Source: a virus. From it: 35,925 nucleotides of DNA. Position numbers and translations under genes: made by a program. The notes under the pieces are model-generated. The model did not search any database, had not been told where the DNA came from, and was given only the letters and a program-made list of their open reading frames with translations. Shown here one piece after another: positions 1 through 6,609 of this stretch. The DNA lies in the IMG/VR virus record IMGVR_UViG_3300017788_002263, positions 1 through 35,925 of that record. One strand, 5' to 3'. How positions within the stretch are numbered: position 1 is the stretch's first letter; each line of letters begins with the position of its first letter.

Positions 1-334
1 CATCTATCTCCTCCACGAGGTTTTTCAACGCACGCTTCAGGGCTGGTGATGACTCGACAAGCTCCTTGGGATCAATGGACCTCTGGTGAGCCACGACAAT
101 CTGTTGCCGCTCCACCGGCCGCCCGATGATGTAGTTAAGGGCAAGCTCGGCTGCCTTGATCCTGACTCCATAGTCCGGAACCTCGTAGGCACATTGGGCC
201 TTGCCCTCCCATTGGTGCCTTGTGGCCGTCAGGCCGGTTTCGATGGCCTTGACAATCTTCTCACGCATATCTTCGCGGTTGAAGGCTTGCTCCATCCAGT
301 CGTGGACTTTCATCAGTTGTTGGCTTGGTTTCAT
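1..334 (-). CDS. Putative small terminase subunit, partial (3' end beyond the window)
   Basis: This open frame starts at ATG 334 and runs off the left edge after 111 codons without a stop. The protein begins MKPSQQLMKVHDWMEQAF and contains a helical stretch with GLTATRHQWEGKA, then EVPDYGVRIKAAELALNYI and IGRPVERQQ. The pattern 'x-VPD-x-x-x-R-x-x-A-x-x-x-A-x-x-x-x-G-[RK]-P' is familiar to me from short phage proteins annotated as terminase small subunit-like or HTH proteins. That assignment is inference. The start shares four bases (ATGA) with the endolysin stop, so it is translationally coupled to the lysis cassette. If the window is circular, the frame stops 25 bases past the junction with the right end, giving a protein of about 118 residues upstream of the large terminase, the usual TerS-TerL order. 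Confidence 0.65.
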   Translation of the reverse strand, partial: MKPSQQLMKVHDWMEQAFNREDMREKIVKAIETGLTATRHQWEGKAQCAYEVPDYGVRIKAAELALNYIIGRPVERQQIVVAHQRSIDPKELVESSPALKRALKNLVEEID

Positions 335-822
335 AGATATGTCTTTAAGACGACCGAGTTGACCGACCTTTTTTTCCGATAAACACCGTCCCCATCCCGC
401 GAGCCGGCCTCATTGGTATTCCCCTCAATGGTTGTAAGCCAAGGCCCCTGCTGCGCCTCGACGATCCCCGTGTGGGCGATACGGCCTCGCGAAGGAAAGT
501 ATATGCCGAAAACGTCCGCCGGATGCCCGGTGCGGCGTCTTTCACCTCCTTTGAGCCAATCCGGCGACCACGCACTTTTGGGCACGAGGCCTGAGAAGCC
601 CGCTTCTCGGAAAACAAAAAAATTAAAAGCGGCGCACCAAGGGTGCCCAGGACCAAGCCCAACAGACGACAGGACTTCCTCAACAAAGCTCCCAGCATTG
701 TTTCCCTCCTCTACCTGACCCACCAAGGGCCGTGCGACGGCAAGGACGGCTTCCCTTGGGTCTTTTGCTTCGGCTCCCTGTACCCAAGAAGCCAGCAGAA
801 AATACGCCACAGCATATCTCAT
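331..822 (-). CDS. Endolysin: secreted CHAP/NlpC-P60-like peptidoglycan hydrolase
   Basis: The 163-residue protein has an N-terminal Sec-type signal (MRYAVAYFLLASWVQGAEA) followed by a single compact cysteine-peptidase or amidase domain. The catalytic triad can be read directly: Cys63 in PWCAAF, His117 in IAHTGIVE and Glu133/Asn135 in IEGNTN. The GSRDGDGVYRKKR tail is also typical of phage CHAP-like lysins. A longer frame opens at 930, but I chose ATG 822 because it overlaps the preceding stop as ATGA and puts the signal peptide at the N-terminus. Its role is to cleave peptidoglycan cross-bridges or stem peptides during lysis. A signal peptide suggests Sec export, so the adjacent holin may time membrane depolarisation more than release the enzyme. 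The gene is the last of a three-gene lysis cassette. Confidence 0.85.
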   Translation of the reverse strand: MRYAVAYFLLASWVQGAEAKDPREAVLAVARPLVGQVEEGNNAGSFVEEVLSSVGLGPGHPWCAAFNFFVFREAGFSGLVPKSAWSPDWLKGGERRRTGHPADVFGIYFPSRGRIAHTGIVEAQQGPWLTTIEGNTNEAGSRDGDGVYRKKRSVNSVVLKTYL

Positions 823-1163
823 CTCCACCCCAGAAGGCATGTGACCGCGCCGGCGAATAAAAGCCCCCACACGGCCAGAGTGAGCCAGATCCTTTGCTCC
901 GGGCGGATTACCCGCCAATCCTGAACCCACTTTTGAAGATCAATATGTTCGTTGAGGGTCGGCCACTCAATCTGAAGCACCATCCACGCCAGCCAGACCG
1001 CTGTCAGGTAGGCCACGGCTCCTGTAACTAAGCCATGCAAGGCGCCGGTATCGTAACGGCCAGCCGTCGGATCAATGGCTTGGATGAGGTTCCCGCCGAA
1101 CCAAAAGGCCAAAACCCCGATGCCGAGGGAAATTGCCCCCTGGTGATTGCGAATCCAGTTCAC
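819..1163 (-). CDS. Holin-like membrane protein
   Basis: From GTG 1163 the product is 114 residues, with three predicted membrane spans: about 8-27 (GAISLGIGVLAFWFGGNLI), 41-65 (LHGLVTGAVAYLTAVWLAW) and 91-113 (IWLTLAVWGLLFAGAVTC). A short amphipathic segment with IEWPTLNEHIDLQKW lies between the last two. The frame is open further upstream to ATG 1256. I chose GTG 1163 because it overlaps the spanin stop as GTGA, sits about 7 bases after GTGGGGA, and avoids a 97-base overlap in which the upstream residues do not look membrane-like. Size, three spans and position between spanin and endolysin fit a class I holin. No family signature is recognisable, so the function rests on topology and context. 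Confidence 0.65.
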   Translation of the reverse strand: MNWIRNHQGAISLGIGVLAFWFGGNLIQAIDPTAGRYDTGALHGLVTGAVAYLTAVWLAWMVLQIEWPTLNEHIDLQKWVQDWRVIRPEQRIWLTLAVWGLLFAGAVTCLLGWR

Positions 1164-1549
1164 CAGGGTATCCCCACCAGCTTGCGAAGCCCCCAAAGAA
1201 TCGGGCCGCGAGCCGCGAAAATCAAAACCCCAATAAATAGACCCCTCCATATCCAAAGCTCCTTAAGTGCCTTTCTTTGCTTCTGCTTCCAGTAATCGGC
1301 CTTGCCTTGGAGCGTCGAAATCTCTTTTGCGTACTGATCGACAAGCTTCGTGTTGTTGGAGCATGCCTGCTCGGCTGCCGCAAGCTGTTCCTTGGCCTTT
1401 TTGATTGCGGCCGAAACATTCCCAGAGGATGCCCTTTCTGCTTCTTCTAAATAGACCCATGTCCTGTCAAAAGATGGATTCTTAATGTCGGTGGTGGAGC
1501 ACGAGGAAAGCCCTAAAGCGAAAGCGAGAAATGCAAAAACTATTTTCAT
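1160..1549 (-). CDS. Unimolecular spanin-like lipoprotein
   Basis: The 129-residue protein starts with a lipoprotein signal peptide (MKIVFAFLAFALGLSSC). The lipobox is LSSC, so Cys17 would be the lipidated residue anchored in the outer membrane. Residues about 33-95 are Ala/Glu/Lys-rich and predicted to be a coiled coil spanning the periplasm. A C-terminal membrane span (WIWRGLFIGVLIFAARGPIL, about 100-119) is followed by a basic tail. Lipid anchor, periplasmic rod and C-terminal transmembrane segment are the known architecture of one-piece spanins such as phage T1 gp11, which fuse the outer and inner membranes in the last step of lysis. ATG 1549 overlaps the preceding stop as ATGA; ATG 1555 is an alternative that adds two residues. 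Neither start has a strong ribosome binding site. Confidence 0.7.
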   Translation of the reverse strand: MKIVFAFLAFALGLSSCSTTDIKNPSFDRTWVYLEEAERASSGNVSAAIKKAKEQLAAAEQACSNNTKLVDQYAKEISTLQGKADYWKQKQRKALKELWIWRGLFIGVLIFAARGPILWGLRKLVGIPW

Positions 1550-2028
1550 GCGCATGAAACCGACGGGGCTGATCCCGCTGGCAGACCCCCTCCGGCAAGC
1601 GACCCTCCGCTGGAACCGGTATCTTCGTTAAGAATCGTGAAAACCCTTGCGTTTCTTGCATTGTCTTGGGTTATTGCCTTTGAGGAATTAGACTTGGATG
1701 ATTGCGAGGTTTCGCTTTGGCTCTTTATTCCGGATCGGCTCCCTGACTCCGAGCTTGAAGAAACCTCGTTTTCATTGCCTTGCAAAGAATCAGTGGTTAC
1801 ATCGGTCCCGTTGTCATTGATGGCGTCGGAGTCCGAGCTTAGCCGCGAGAGGACCTGATGACCCGTAATGACCTGAATTTCAAATTCTACAAATTCCGGA
1901 AGATCTACCATCATCCCAGCTGCTGGGTTCTGCTGGTTGTTTGATCTTGCAGTGGCAATCCCGCGCCTGACTTCGCGCAGGGTATCGCGGATCACCACGT
2001 CCAGATCGGTGGCAGCCGCTACACTCAT
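1546..2028 (-). CDS. Ser-rich virion-associated protein candidate (paralogue A)
   Basis: This is a 160-residue protein of unknown family. Residues 1-60 form an ordered part containing REVRRGIATAR and then NPAAGMMVDLPEFVEFEIQV. Residues about 62-120 are low complexity, dominated by Ser, Asn, Asp and Glu. The C-terminus is Gly/Ser-rich and ends SVSCA. The same order, with conserved R-R-G-x-A-x-A-R, N-P-A-x-x-M-M-V-D-L-P-E and F-E-I, is found in the gene at 2325-2822, so the two are paralogues. ATG 2028 overlaps the preceding stop as ATGA. The gene lies between connector-like genes and the lysis cassette, where phages often place late virion or host-interaction genes. Function is unknown. The Ser-rich tract is a possible O-glycosylation substrate given the glycosyltransferase in the window, which is speculation. 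Confidence 0.8.
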   Translation of the reverse strand: MSVAAATDLDVVIRDTLREVRRGIATARSNNQQNPAAGMMVDLPEFVEFEIQVITGHQVLSRLSSDSDAINDNGTDVTTDSLQGNENEVSSSSESGSRSGIKSQSETSQSSKSNSSKAITQDNARNARVFTILNEDTGSSGGSLAGGGLPAGSAPSVSCA

Positions 2029-2315
2029 GGATCACCCGGAAACTGTACAACCACAGGAACCCGGAACCGAATCACGCATCCGATGTCATCCTTTTCTGTC
2101 TGAATTTTTGACCCGCTCTGGCTTGAGGATCGGATAACCGAAGATGATCTTGACGAAGAACTTGAGGAAGACTTTGAATTGTTTGTGGTCCCATTCGAAC
2201 TTCCGGTGTCGCTCTGGGTCGAACTTCCTGTTGCGTTTGAATTCCCGGTGTCGGTCCGGCAATTCGCCTCATTGGTTATACTCTGATTAGCTGTGTCAAC
2301 TGCTTGAAAGGCCAT
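2025..2315 (-). CDS. Ser-rich protein with a C-terminal beta-strand tail
   Basis: The 96-residue protein starts MAFQAVDTANQSITNEANC. A very Ser/Thr/Asn-rich tract follows at residues 24-70, including seven consecutive Ser. It ends with a charged and hydrophobic segment (EKDDIGCVIRFRVPVVVQF). It is flanked by the two paralogous Ser-rich proteins and may share only the compositional tract with them. The start is well supported: AGGAG lies 6 bases before ATG 2315 and overlaps the end of the upstream gene. I do not recognise a family. Composition and clustering suggest a surface-exposed flexible linker or fibre, but nothing in the sequence proves a virion location. Confidence 0.75.
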   Translation of the reverse strand: MAFQAVDTANQSITNEANCRTDTGNSNATGSSTQSDTGSSNGTTNNSKSSSSSSSRSSSVIRSSSQSGSKIQTEKDDIGCVIRFRVPVVVQFPGDP

Positions 2316-2324
2316 AATTTACTC

Positions 2325-2822
2325 CTAGCAGGCCGTTGCCCCTGCCGGCACGGTTAACGCACCCATCGCAATCGGGGCACCGGTTGCCCCGGTTTCGTCT
2401 TCGAAGGAGGCAATCTGCCTTCCCCCGCCAGCAGCATTCGCTCGGGTCCCCGCACTTAAGTCCAGGTCTGAATTGCTTTGTGAGTTGGACGACGACTGCG
2501 TTGCCGAACTACTTTCAGAAGAGGAACCTGAAGCTATTAAGGTTTCGCTGTCAAACTCGGAGCCGGCCTGAGATTCCCCTTGCGATTGGGTGCCCGTGTT
2601 CGACGTGGATATGATTCTAGAGAACTCGTTGGCTTGGTAAGACAAAATTGCGTTAATCTCAAAATCAATTCCCTCGGGAAGATCCACCATCATATTTGTC
2701 GCGGGGTTGCTCTGGCTGTCTTGTCTGGCCATGGCGCATCCGCGCCGAATCTTTGAGAGAATCGTATTGATGTCGTTGGCAAGGCGGTTTTGGTCGCCAT
2801 AAGTCAGGGGCATGACGACCAT
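2325..2822 (-). CDS. Ser-rich virion-associated protein candidate (paralogue B)
   Basis: This 165-residue protein is homologous over its whole length to the product of 1546-2028. The shared ordered block is KIRRGCAMAR (about 24-33), NPATNMMVDLPEGIDFEI (39-56) and a following helix. Residues 72-122 are a Ser/Gln/Asn/Thr tract. The C-terminus (EDETGATGAP, then LTVPAGATAC) resembles the paralogue's Gly-rich end and, like it, has a Cys at or next to the last position. ATG 2822 overlaps the preceding stop as TGATG; ATG 2813 is an alternative start. The function is not recognised. Conservation of both ends with divergence of the Ser-rich middle suggests that the middle is a variable exposed linker. 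Confidence 0.8.
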   Translation of the reverse strand: MVVMPLTYGDQNRLANDINTILSKIRRGCAMARQDSQSNPATNMMVDLPEGIDFEINAILSYQANEFSRIISTSNTGTQSQGESQAGSEFDSETLIASGSSSESSSATQSSSNSQSNSDLDLSAGTRANAAGGGRQIASFEDETGATGAPIAMGALTVPAGATAC

Positions 2823-3685
2823 CAGAAGTTTGCGGGCGTCATCACGCGCGACCCGCCTCCGGTTGATTCCTGAAATGCCTTCAGAAGTGATTCAGCCCTG
2901 TCCGAGGACTTGCCGGCTAGGTTCTTATCCCCCTTTTCGGGCCAGTATCTCGTTAGGGCAAGCTCCTCAATAATGAATGGCATGACGAACACGTCCAGGT
3001 CTGTTTCGTTTATGTAAATCGTTACCGGGCTTTGCAGATCAAAGAGCGATAGCTTCTGGGGGTTGATCTGGGCGGTAAAACGGATTGTGCCCTGCGTGTT
3101 GGGTAGCGGGTAAATCCTAAGCAACGCCCTGGCGGATCCGCCCACCGTATCTCCAAGGTTCTCAATCGTGAAGAACTGCGGTTCCCCGCTGAAGTTCACC
3201 AGCTTCACCTGGTCTTCCACAATCGGGGCTTCTGCCAGGTATTCTAGCCTTCGGGTCTCATTCCAAATGATGGACCCCTCCACCCTGCGAATAGGGTCAG
3301 CAAGGGCGACGGCGTCATCATATAGAGTTCCGCTGAAGAGGCCGGACCCAAGATCCCAAGGTTCCCGAAGGGACTCGCCAACCGCCAAGACCTTCTTTTT
3401 CCCTCCAACATACAGGGTGTCCCCGATCCTCGCGGACCCGGAAAGACCACTACCGGCGAAGGTTGACAGCCCATTGGTAAACGTAGCCGTTAGGTTGCTG
3501 GGAGCGGAAACAAAGCTGGAAACAAAAGTGGTCTTACGGCTGGACGGAGCATGGATGAAGTATTTGGAGAAGCCGGTGTTAATACAGCTGACAATAGTTG
3601 CAGCCGCATCGGCCGGGATGGATGCCGGATCGGCTGAGAGCGTCGTGTAGGACAACACCTGTTGGGCCAACTGCATCGATGTCAT
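2822..3685 (-). CDS. Putative head-tail connector or tail structural protein
   Basis: The 287-residue protein has an N-terminal helix (MTSMQLAQQVLSYTT), a long beta-rich region (for example NLTATFTNGLSTFAGSGLSG and ARIGDTLYVGGKKKVLAVG), and a helical C-terminus (ELALTRYWPEKGDKNLAGKS, then RAESLLKAFQES). A beta sandwich closed by a helix near 'Y-x-x-x-A-x-x-L-L-x-A' is seen in phage connector and tail-nozzle adaptor proteins. The gene at 4245-4925 has the same plan. I infer a neck or adaptor role from this and from the position in the head-neck cluster. The start ATG 3685 overlaps the upstream stop as ATGA. A specific family is not recognised. Confidence 0.6.
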   Translation of the reverse strand: MTSMQLAQQVLSYTTLSADPASIPADAAATIVSCINTGFSKYFIHAPSSRKTTFVSSFVSAPSNLTATFTNGLSTFAGSGLSGSARIGDTLYVGGKKKVLAVGESLREPWDLGSGLFSGTLYDDAVALADPIRRVEGSIIWNETRRLEYLAEAPIVEDQVKLVNFSGEPQFFTIENLGDTVGGSARALLRIYPLPNTQGTIRFTAQINPQKLSLFDLQSPVTIYINETDLDVFVMPFIIEELALTRYWPEKGDKNLAGKSSDRAESLLKAFQESTGGGSRVMTPANF

Positions 3686-3903
3686 TGGCCGTGCCTCATG
3701 GTGAAGATGTTGACCACCGCGCTTCCAATCAGGCCAGCGATAGCTCCCAATATGCCGCCCATGGCGGCGATAACCCCACGGATATGCTCAAGGTGATTTA
3801 CCTTCTTCTGCATATCGGCAAGCACATCCTTGTTGGATTCGGCGAGCGTCTCAAGCCGGACAACCCTGGCGTGGATGTCGTTCAGTAAGTCGTGTTTTGT
3901 CAT
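3682..3903 (-). CDS. XhlA-like small protein: coiled coil plus membrane anchor
   Basis: From ATG 3903 the product is 73 residues. Residues 1-50 form an amphipathic coiled coil (HDLLNDIHARVVRLETL and ADMQKKVNHLEHI). Residues 52-68 are a Gly/Ala/Ile-rich hydrophobic span (VIAAMGGILGAIAGLIG). The C-terminus is NIFTMRHGQ. This matches the haemolysin XhlA family layout, in which a short cytoplasmic coiled coil precedes one membrane span. XhlA acts with holins in some phages but is also found among structural genes. A frame opens upstream at 3936, but ATG 3903 overlaps the previous stop as ATGA and is the better choice. It lies apart from the lysis cassette, so it could instead be a small tail or membrane-contact protein. 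Confidence 0.65.
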   Translation of the reverse strand: MTKHDLLNDIHARVVRLETLAESNKDVLADMQKKVNHLEHIRGVIAAMGGILGAIAGLIGSAVVNIFTMRHGQ

Positions 3904-4232
3904 GCGATAGCCCCGGTAAATCCAATAAATGTCCACCAGCCAACAACATAAGTATTGGTAGTGCCTGATGTTACGGCTTCCGTTGTGTCAAAATATGTCC
4001 CAGAACTTCCTGAAGTTAGAAATTGTGATGCGTATGTGCTTGAATATGTTGCAGTCAGGGTTTTGTTAAACGTGGTCGCTCCTGCCGGGATGGTGTAGGA
4101 GGACACGCCAAGCGGAACAAAAGACGAAGACGCATTATACCCGCCAGCTATCCCGCTTGGGTTGACGGACGGGGGGACACCCGCAAGTATGTCTGAAACT
4201 TTGTTATTATTTGGCATGATGACTTGTGGCAT
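3900..4232 (-). CDS. Hypothetical Ser/Thr-rich structural protein
   Basis: This is a 110-residue protein without a recognised family. It starts MPQVIMPNNNKVSDILAGVPP. It continues as Ser/Thr/Tyr/Gly-rich sequence likely to form beta strands (SSYTIPAGATTFNKTLTATY) and ends with a hydrophobic YVVGWWTFIGFTGAIA. The start is well defined, because AAGGAAAGGA lies 4 bases before ATG 4232. The gene sits between two connector candidates, and its Ser/Thr content resembles other proteins in this cluster. A minor head or neck decoration protein is a reasonable guess, no more. Confidence 0.65.
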   Translation of the reverse strand: MPQVIMPNNNKVSDILAGVPPSVNPSGIAGGYNASSSFVPLGVSSYTIPAGATTFNKTLTATYSSTYASQFLTSGSSGTYFDTTEAVTSGTTNTYVVGWWTFIGFTGAIA

Positions 4233-4244
4233 ACGTTCCTTTCC

Positions 4245-4925
4245 TTACGCTGATTCCGTAAGGGTTTGCAACGCGCGGTCATACTCGGACTTGAGTTGAG
4301 GCTCGCGCTGTTTAGATTTGTCGGCAAAGAAGAGGGACGAGGAAGCCAGGTAGCGGGCTATCGGCAAAAGCAGGGTTTCAGCATAGTTGTGGGGAATCGG
4401 AATGCTTGTGGATGGGCTTGCGGAATAGTCGCCTGTGGTGAATGTCGGAGCTTTTAGTGCTACGGCCATATTGAGTACAGCATTAGCCGTTGGCTTCGGA
4501 ACGACGTATATCTTTAGGGATGTCGCGTCCGCCCCGCTGTCCGGCCTCAATGCCTCAATGAAGTAAGCTTGCGGGCTTGAGTTGGCTAAGGCCGTAAGGG
4601 ATCCGGCATAGATGGAGTGAAAGGCGTCAAACTCACCCCGGCTGGAAATGGGCCGAAGTAGGATATTGTCGGAAGCCCGGCGAACTGGGCCTATCACGGA
4701 CTGGATGTCGTCACTTAGGGCGGCGTTGTCGGTATTGGCGTTGACGGTCACGGAAATCTCTTTCCGGGTGTAAAAATCAAGAAACCTATGGCCTTTGGAC
4801 CAAAGGAGTTGCATGGCCGAATTCAGGTCGTTGAAGATCCGGCGACGCATAATCTCGGGTGCGGCGGCGTTGTTTGGGATGCCGAACACCTCGTAGATCG
4901 AGTCAATGGCTTGAGCGACTGTCAT
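4245..4925 (-). CDS. Putative head-tail adaptor or tail tubular A-like protein
   Basis: The 226-residue protein opens with helices (MTVAQAIDSIYEVFGIPN, then RRRIFNDLNSAMQLLWSKG). It continues with a strand-rich middle (KEISVTVNANTDNAALSDDI, LKIYVVPKPTANAVLNMAVA) and closes with a helix carrying HNYAETLLLPIARYLASSS and SEYDRALQTL. This helix-beta-helix plan and the 'Y-D-R-A-L' ending are typical of podovirus adaptor proteins that sit between portal and nozzle. Together with its position just downstream of the capsid gene, this supports a neck role. No strong Shine-Dalgarno is visible. The only G-rich element (GGGAG) lies in the 3' arm of the hairpin at 4937-4965, so translation may depend on that structure. 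Confidence 0.6.
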   Translation of the reverse strand: MTVAQAIDSIYEVFGIPNNAAAPEIMRRRIFNDLNSAMQLLWSKGHRFLDFYTRKEISVTVNANTDNAALSDDIQSVIGPVRRASDNILLRPISSRGEFDAFHSIYAGSLTALANSSPQAYFIEALRPDSGADATSLKIYVVPKPTANAVLNMAVALKAPTFTTGDYSASPSTSIPIPHNYAETLLLPIARYLASSSLFFADKSKQREPQLKSEYDRALQTLTESA

Positions 4926-4936
4926 AAAAGGTGAAA

Positions 4937-4965
4937 GGCTCCCACCGGGGTTACCGATGGGAGCC
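4937..4965 (-). terminator. Hairpin after the capsid gene, terminator or attenuator
   Basis: Bases 4937-4948 pair with 4954-4965 in a 12-base stem with one mismatch and a five-base loop. On the minus strand it is followed by TTTCACCTTTT, an imperfect U-rich tract that runs into the ATG of the next gene. It lies 15 bases beyond the capsid stop. It would lower read-through from the highly expressed capsid gene into the connector genes, or occlude the start of the gene at 4925. Confidence 0.6.
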
Positions 4966-4979
4966 AGTCACTAGGCAAT

Positions 4980-6575
4980 TTAGACAGCCGGGGTCACCAA
5001 GCCCGCGTACTTGATCGCATGCGTCAAGACCACGTAGCTCGGCTGACGACCATCGGGCCGCTGATAAGGAGCCTGACCAAAGATGCTGGTCACGTACACC
5101 TTGCGGACGAATTCGCCGTCAAAGTTCTCTTCGGAACGCTCTCCATCAAGGCTGCCGTATCCGCGGACTGCGGCGTTGGCGCCCAGCATGAAGGACTTCC
5201 CAATCGGAACGCCCCACTTGTTGCACTGGATGATCACGGCACCGGCGGTGATCGCGTTGGCGGCACCGGCCGTGTTGTGGATCTTCGAGTCGGCGAAGGC
5301 CGCATCGAATCCAGCGGGTTCAGTTCCACCAACCAGCGTCTTCCAGCCGGCAAGGCTCTTGACGAAGGTTCCAGAGGTAACGGCACTCGTGCCAAGCACG
5401 GCAGTCAACGTCAGGCGGTTGCCATCGTTGGTGCTGTACTGGGCCAGCGTGTACTTGCCACCCTGAAGGATCAGGATGTAGCCACGATCTGCACCACCCA
5501 CCGTCAGCGAGTCATCTGGGCTGAACCGGTACTTGAAGTTAGTAAAGCACTTGAAGTACGACGGAGAGAAGATGTCGCTGGTGATTTCAGTGCGCTTGTT
5601 GGCGGCTGTGGCGGATCCGCCGCCACCGATCTCAAACACGGCGCGATCCTTGGCAGCCGTATTGAGCTGCGGGAACGAGTCGGTCAGAGTTGCGCCCGCC
5701 GCGTTGTTGGCACCGCCGAAGATGGCGCGGCCGTTGAGCGCGGAACCAACCGGACCGAAACCATCATGGTCAATCGGGTTGTATTCACGGATCACGTGGC
5801 CGTCCACATCGACGTAGCCGCCGGTGAAGAGAACGTTGCTTTCACCTTGGGCAGCGGCAGCAGCGCGAACCGCCGCCAAGTAATTGGCATCAGTCTTCAA
5901 GTTGACAAGCGCCTCCCCGGTGGATGCCAGGATGTAGCGGTTGATCTTGTTCTTGCCGACGTTGCCCACGAGGGCCGGCTTGGCTCCGCGGGTGCGAAGC
6001 TGTTGGCCAGTCCGGATAATCGTGTCGAAGCTGATCGTGTCGGTGCTCACCAGGTCGTCCTGATTCGCGGCCGAGGTGTTGGCAAAGAGATAGTTCTCTG
6101 AGTTGCCCTTGTGGAGGAACAACTTAGCCAAACGCTCGGTCTTGATCCGCCCCAGCCAGTTGCCCAACAGGGTCGGGACGTTTGACTTGAGTTCGGAAGC
6201 GATAGCGATCTTTTCTTCGGTCCGCTTGTTGTAGGAAACGGCGTGACGGAGGAAGTCCACCGTCAGCTGGTAGGAACCAAGGCGGAAGTCTTCCGTCTTG
6301 CCCTGTACCAGTTCGTCGCCCTGCACGCCCTCGCCAAACAGCTGGGACATGGTGCGGAATGTGATTTTGGAGCCCGCGCCTTTGGCAAGGTCACGGATGG
6401 ATTGAACGGCGTAGCTTTCGCTGGGGCCTTCGAACATCTGGAAGAAGTTCTCGGTTGCCTCAGACAGCTGTACACCCTTCCGCCAGAGTTCCGGCAAAAG
6501 CGTGTTATACGCCGTGGAGTTGCTGATCCCGAAATCAGCGAGTCGATTGCTTTCGGGAATGTTTAATGCAGGCAT
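4980..6575 (-). CDS. Major capsid protein, N4-gp56 family
   Basis: This 531-residue protein has the hallmarks of the N4-gp56 (DUF4043) major capsid family. Near the N-terminus there is FFQMFEGPSESYAVQSI, then DLAKGAGSKITFRTMSQLFG with EGVQGDELVQGKTEDF. FLRHAVSYNKRTEEKIA follows, then a long helix with LLGNWLGRIKTERLAK. The C-terminus contains WGVPIGKSFMLGANAAVRGYG and a late TSIFGQAPYQ. The HK97-like fold is known for this family. The middle (about 300-430) has Gly/Ala/Thr-rich loops that may be an inserted surface domain. The start ATG 6575 is preceded by AAGAAAGGTAGG. It sits directly downstream of the scaffold candidate, the usual order. Confidence 0.88.
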   Translation of the reverse strand: MPALNIPESNRLADFGISNSTAYNTLLPELWRKGVQLSEATENFFQMFEGPSESYAVQSIRDLAKGAGSKITFRTMSQLFGEGVQGDELVQGKTEDFRLGSYQLTVDFLRHAVSYNKRTEEKIAIASELKSNVPTLLGNWLGRIKTERLAKLFLHKGNSENYLFANTSAANQDDLVSTDTISFDTIIRTGQQLRTRGAKPALVGNVGKNKINRYILASTGEALVNLKTDANYLAAVRAAAAAQGESNVLFTGGYVDVDGHVIREYNPIDHDGFGPVGSALNGRAIFGGANNAAGATLTDSFPQLNTAAKDRAVFEIGGGGSATAANKRTEITSDIFSPSYFKCFTNFKYRFSPDDSLTVGGADRGYILILQGGKYTLAQYSTNDGNRLTLTAVLGTSAVTSGTFVKSLAGWKTLVGGTEPAGFDAAFADSKIHNTAGAANAITAGAVIIQCNKWGVPIGKSFMLGANAAVRGYGSLDGERSEENFDGEFVRKVYVTSIFGQAPYQRPDGRQPSYVVLTHAIKYAGLVTPAV

Positions 6576-6609
6576 TTTCTAATACCTACCTTTCTTACCC
6601 CTGCAAGCC

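Noticed and set aside
86-382. 98-codon plus-strand frame at the left edge
   Set aside because: It is antisense to the putative small terminase gene, whose own product shows a recognisable protein pattern.
823-930. N-terminal extension of the endolysin frame
   Set aside because: It overlaps the holin-like gene and would place the signal peptide internally; ATG 822 has the ATGA overlap used throughout this cluster.
5019-6101. A 360-codon plus-strand open frame opposite the major capsid gene
   Set aside because: It is antisense to a well-supported capsid gene; its composition (Val/Gly/Arg/Asp-rich, no domain) is what the reverse of a codon-biased gene gives.
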